Assembly (NCBI GenBank): GCA_002049455.2
Contig: KV918861.1
Location: 170,793-234,792, forward strand
Source: Porphyra umbilicalis
Taxonomy: Eukaryota > Rhodophyta > Bangiophyceae > Bangiales > Bangiaceae
Length of the DNA: 64,000 nt
Direction: 5' to 3'
The notes beneath the pieces are model-generated. The model did not search any database and had not been told where the DNA came from. It saw nothing but the letters and a program-made list of their open reading frames with translations. Shown piece after piece: positions 63,030 through 64,000 of this stretch. Within the stretch, counting starts at the first letter, position 1, and each line of letters opens with the position of its first letter. Position numbers and translations under genes: made by a program.

Positions 63030-64000
63030 GCCCCTCCCCTCGCAAAGTGCGACAGCCCATATCCCGTGTAATCGTACGCGAGCACGTGCACCTGTAGGGC
63101 GTCGGCGAGCTCCGCCACGCGGCACGCGGCAATGCCCAAATCCTCCCACTGGCGTGGGAGAGGATGAGCGTCGGCAGCGGCGGCGGCGGCGGCGGCGGCG
63201 TTGGCGGCGGCGGGCGGCAGCCGTGGGCGGCGGGGGGGGGGGGGCCGCGTACCCCATCGGGTCCCCGCCCGCCGGCAGGGGCACGGCGCCGAGGAGGTCG
63301 TCCGCCTCCTCCCCGTCGAGGCTTTCGGCGGGGCCGTCGGGGGGGGCGACGCCCACCCCCCCGCCCGCCGCCGCCGCCGCCGCCGCCGCCACCGCTGCCG
63401 CCGCTGCAGACGCTGCCGTCGCCGCCGGTGCCGGGTGGGGTGTCCCCCCCCCCCCACCCCAGTGTGCGGGTCGGCCGCCGCGCCGTCTCCCCACCCCGCC
63501 GGGTGGAGGTACACGGCCGGCAGCATCACCCCGTGGACGGTCGGGCCGACCCAGTGGAGCGCCTCCGTCGCCACCGTCGGCCCGCCGCCGTCCGCTTCGG
63601 TCGCCCGCCGGATAGACGTGACGGTGCCCGCATCTTCCACGTAGGTGGGGGGGACGGAGGGTAAAGCACCCACCGGAGTAGCTGTTGCCCATGCACGCAA
63701 GGTGGGGTGGGGGGAAGGGGCCGCCCCACCAAAAAGGAAAAGAACAAACAAACAAAAAACAAACACACACAAGCCGCCAGCCACCACCGCCGTCGGCGGG
63801 CGCGCCCCCCACCCACCCGCCCCGCGCGGATGCGAGCGGTGGCAGCGGGGGGGGCGGGGGGGGGGGGCGGAAAGCGACGCGGCCCCCACCACGGTCGGCA
63901 CACGTCAAGTGCGGCCGGCGGCCGACGCGTCGCCGCGAGCGGCCGCCCCCACCCGCGGGCGCGCACGCGCGCGGCGGGGCCCGCGGCAGCAGTGGCGGCG
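62695..64000 (-). repeat. Second copy of the ABHD17-like gene 5' region
   Basis: Repeats 46053-47375 up to the window end. The start MGNSYS is at 63692. In my comparison the two copies differ almost only in G/C run lengths, this one being 17 bases shorter overall, which shifts the frame (for example CCCC to CCC before the GEDLGIAAC segment). The adjoining hAT copies differ by true substitutions, so this flank and the element beside it do not share one history. Confidence 0.9.

Overview
The window is eukaryotic nuclear DNA that is very GC-rich and intron-poor, with long C and G homopolymers, many GC-rich minisatellites and at least four kinds of DNA transposon. Long intronless reading frames, KDZ, hAT and Harbinger transposases and a cyanobacterial-style 46-residue TPR protein would fit a GC-rich alga such as a bangiophyte red alga (Porphyra/Pyropia-like). 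That is inference; no rRNA, tRNA or organellar marker was found to fix the taxon.

Layout. 1-5.9 kb: low-complexity DNA, a decayed transposon-type gene (1843-2835) and an 11-unit GC satellite (3.66-5.17 kb). 5.9-10.5 kb: a KDZ-type transposase on the minus strand, interrupted by one in-frame TGA and a frame change. 14.0-16.65 kb: a long unrecognised Ala-rich gene on the same strand. 17.2-19.76 kb: two tandem arrays (147-bp and 85-bp units). 20.17-21.71 kb: a 1.53-kb fold-back element with an 8-bp target-site duplication. 22.8-24.05 kb: a mosaic of an MFS/sugar-transporter-like remnant and a copia polymerase scrap. 26.2-34.5 kb: one huge minus-strand gene for a STAND/NLR-like protein (helical N-terminal domain resembling the MLKL bundle, NB-ARC NTPase, 35 near-identical TPR-like repeats). 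35.5-36.9 kb: a Harbinger transposase. 38.1-47.1 kb: an ABHD17-like alpha/beta hydrolase gene split by a 7.66-kb hAT element (38394-46052). 48.4-49.4 kb: a 192-bp satellite, also present at 37.1-37.95 kb. 49.7-50.84 kb: a Myb/SANT-like gene of the type that accompanies Harbinger transposases. 54.2-55.0 kb: an unrecognised gene broken by a second hAT copy (54993-62694). 62.7-64.0 kb: a repeat of the first half of the ABHD17-like gene.

The two hAT copies are about 99.5% identical. The first carries a nonsense codon in its transposase and the second is open throughout. The first has matching 8-bp duplications on both sides. The second has a different sequence on its left and the ABHD17 flank on its right, so that junction is either a recombination product or an assembly mis-join. 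Reading frames inside the GC satellites are mostly open in all frames because stop codons are rare there; they are not reported as genes.
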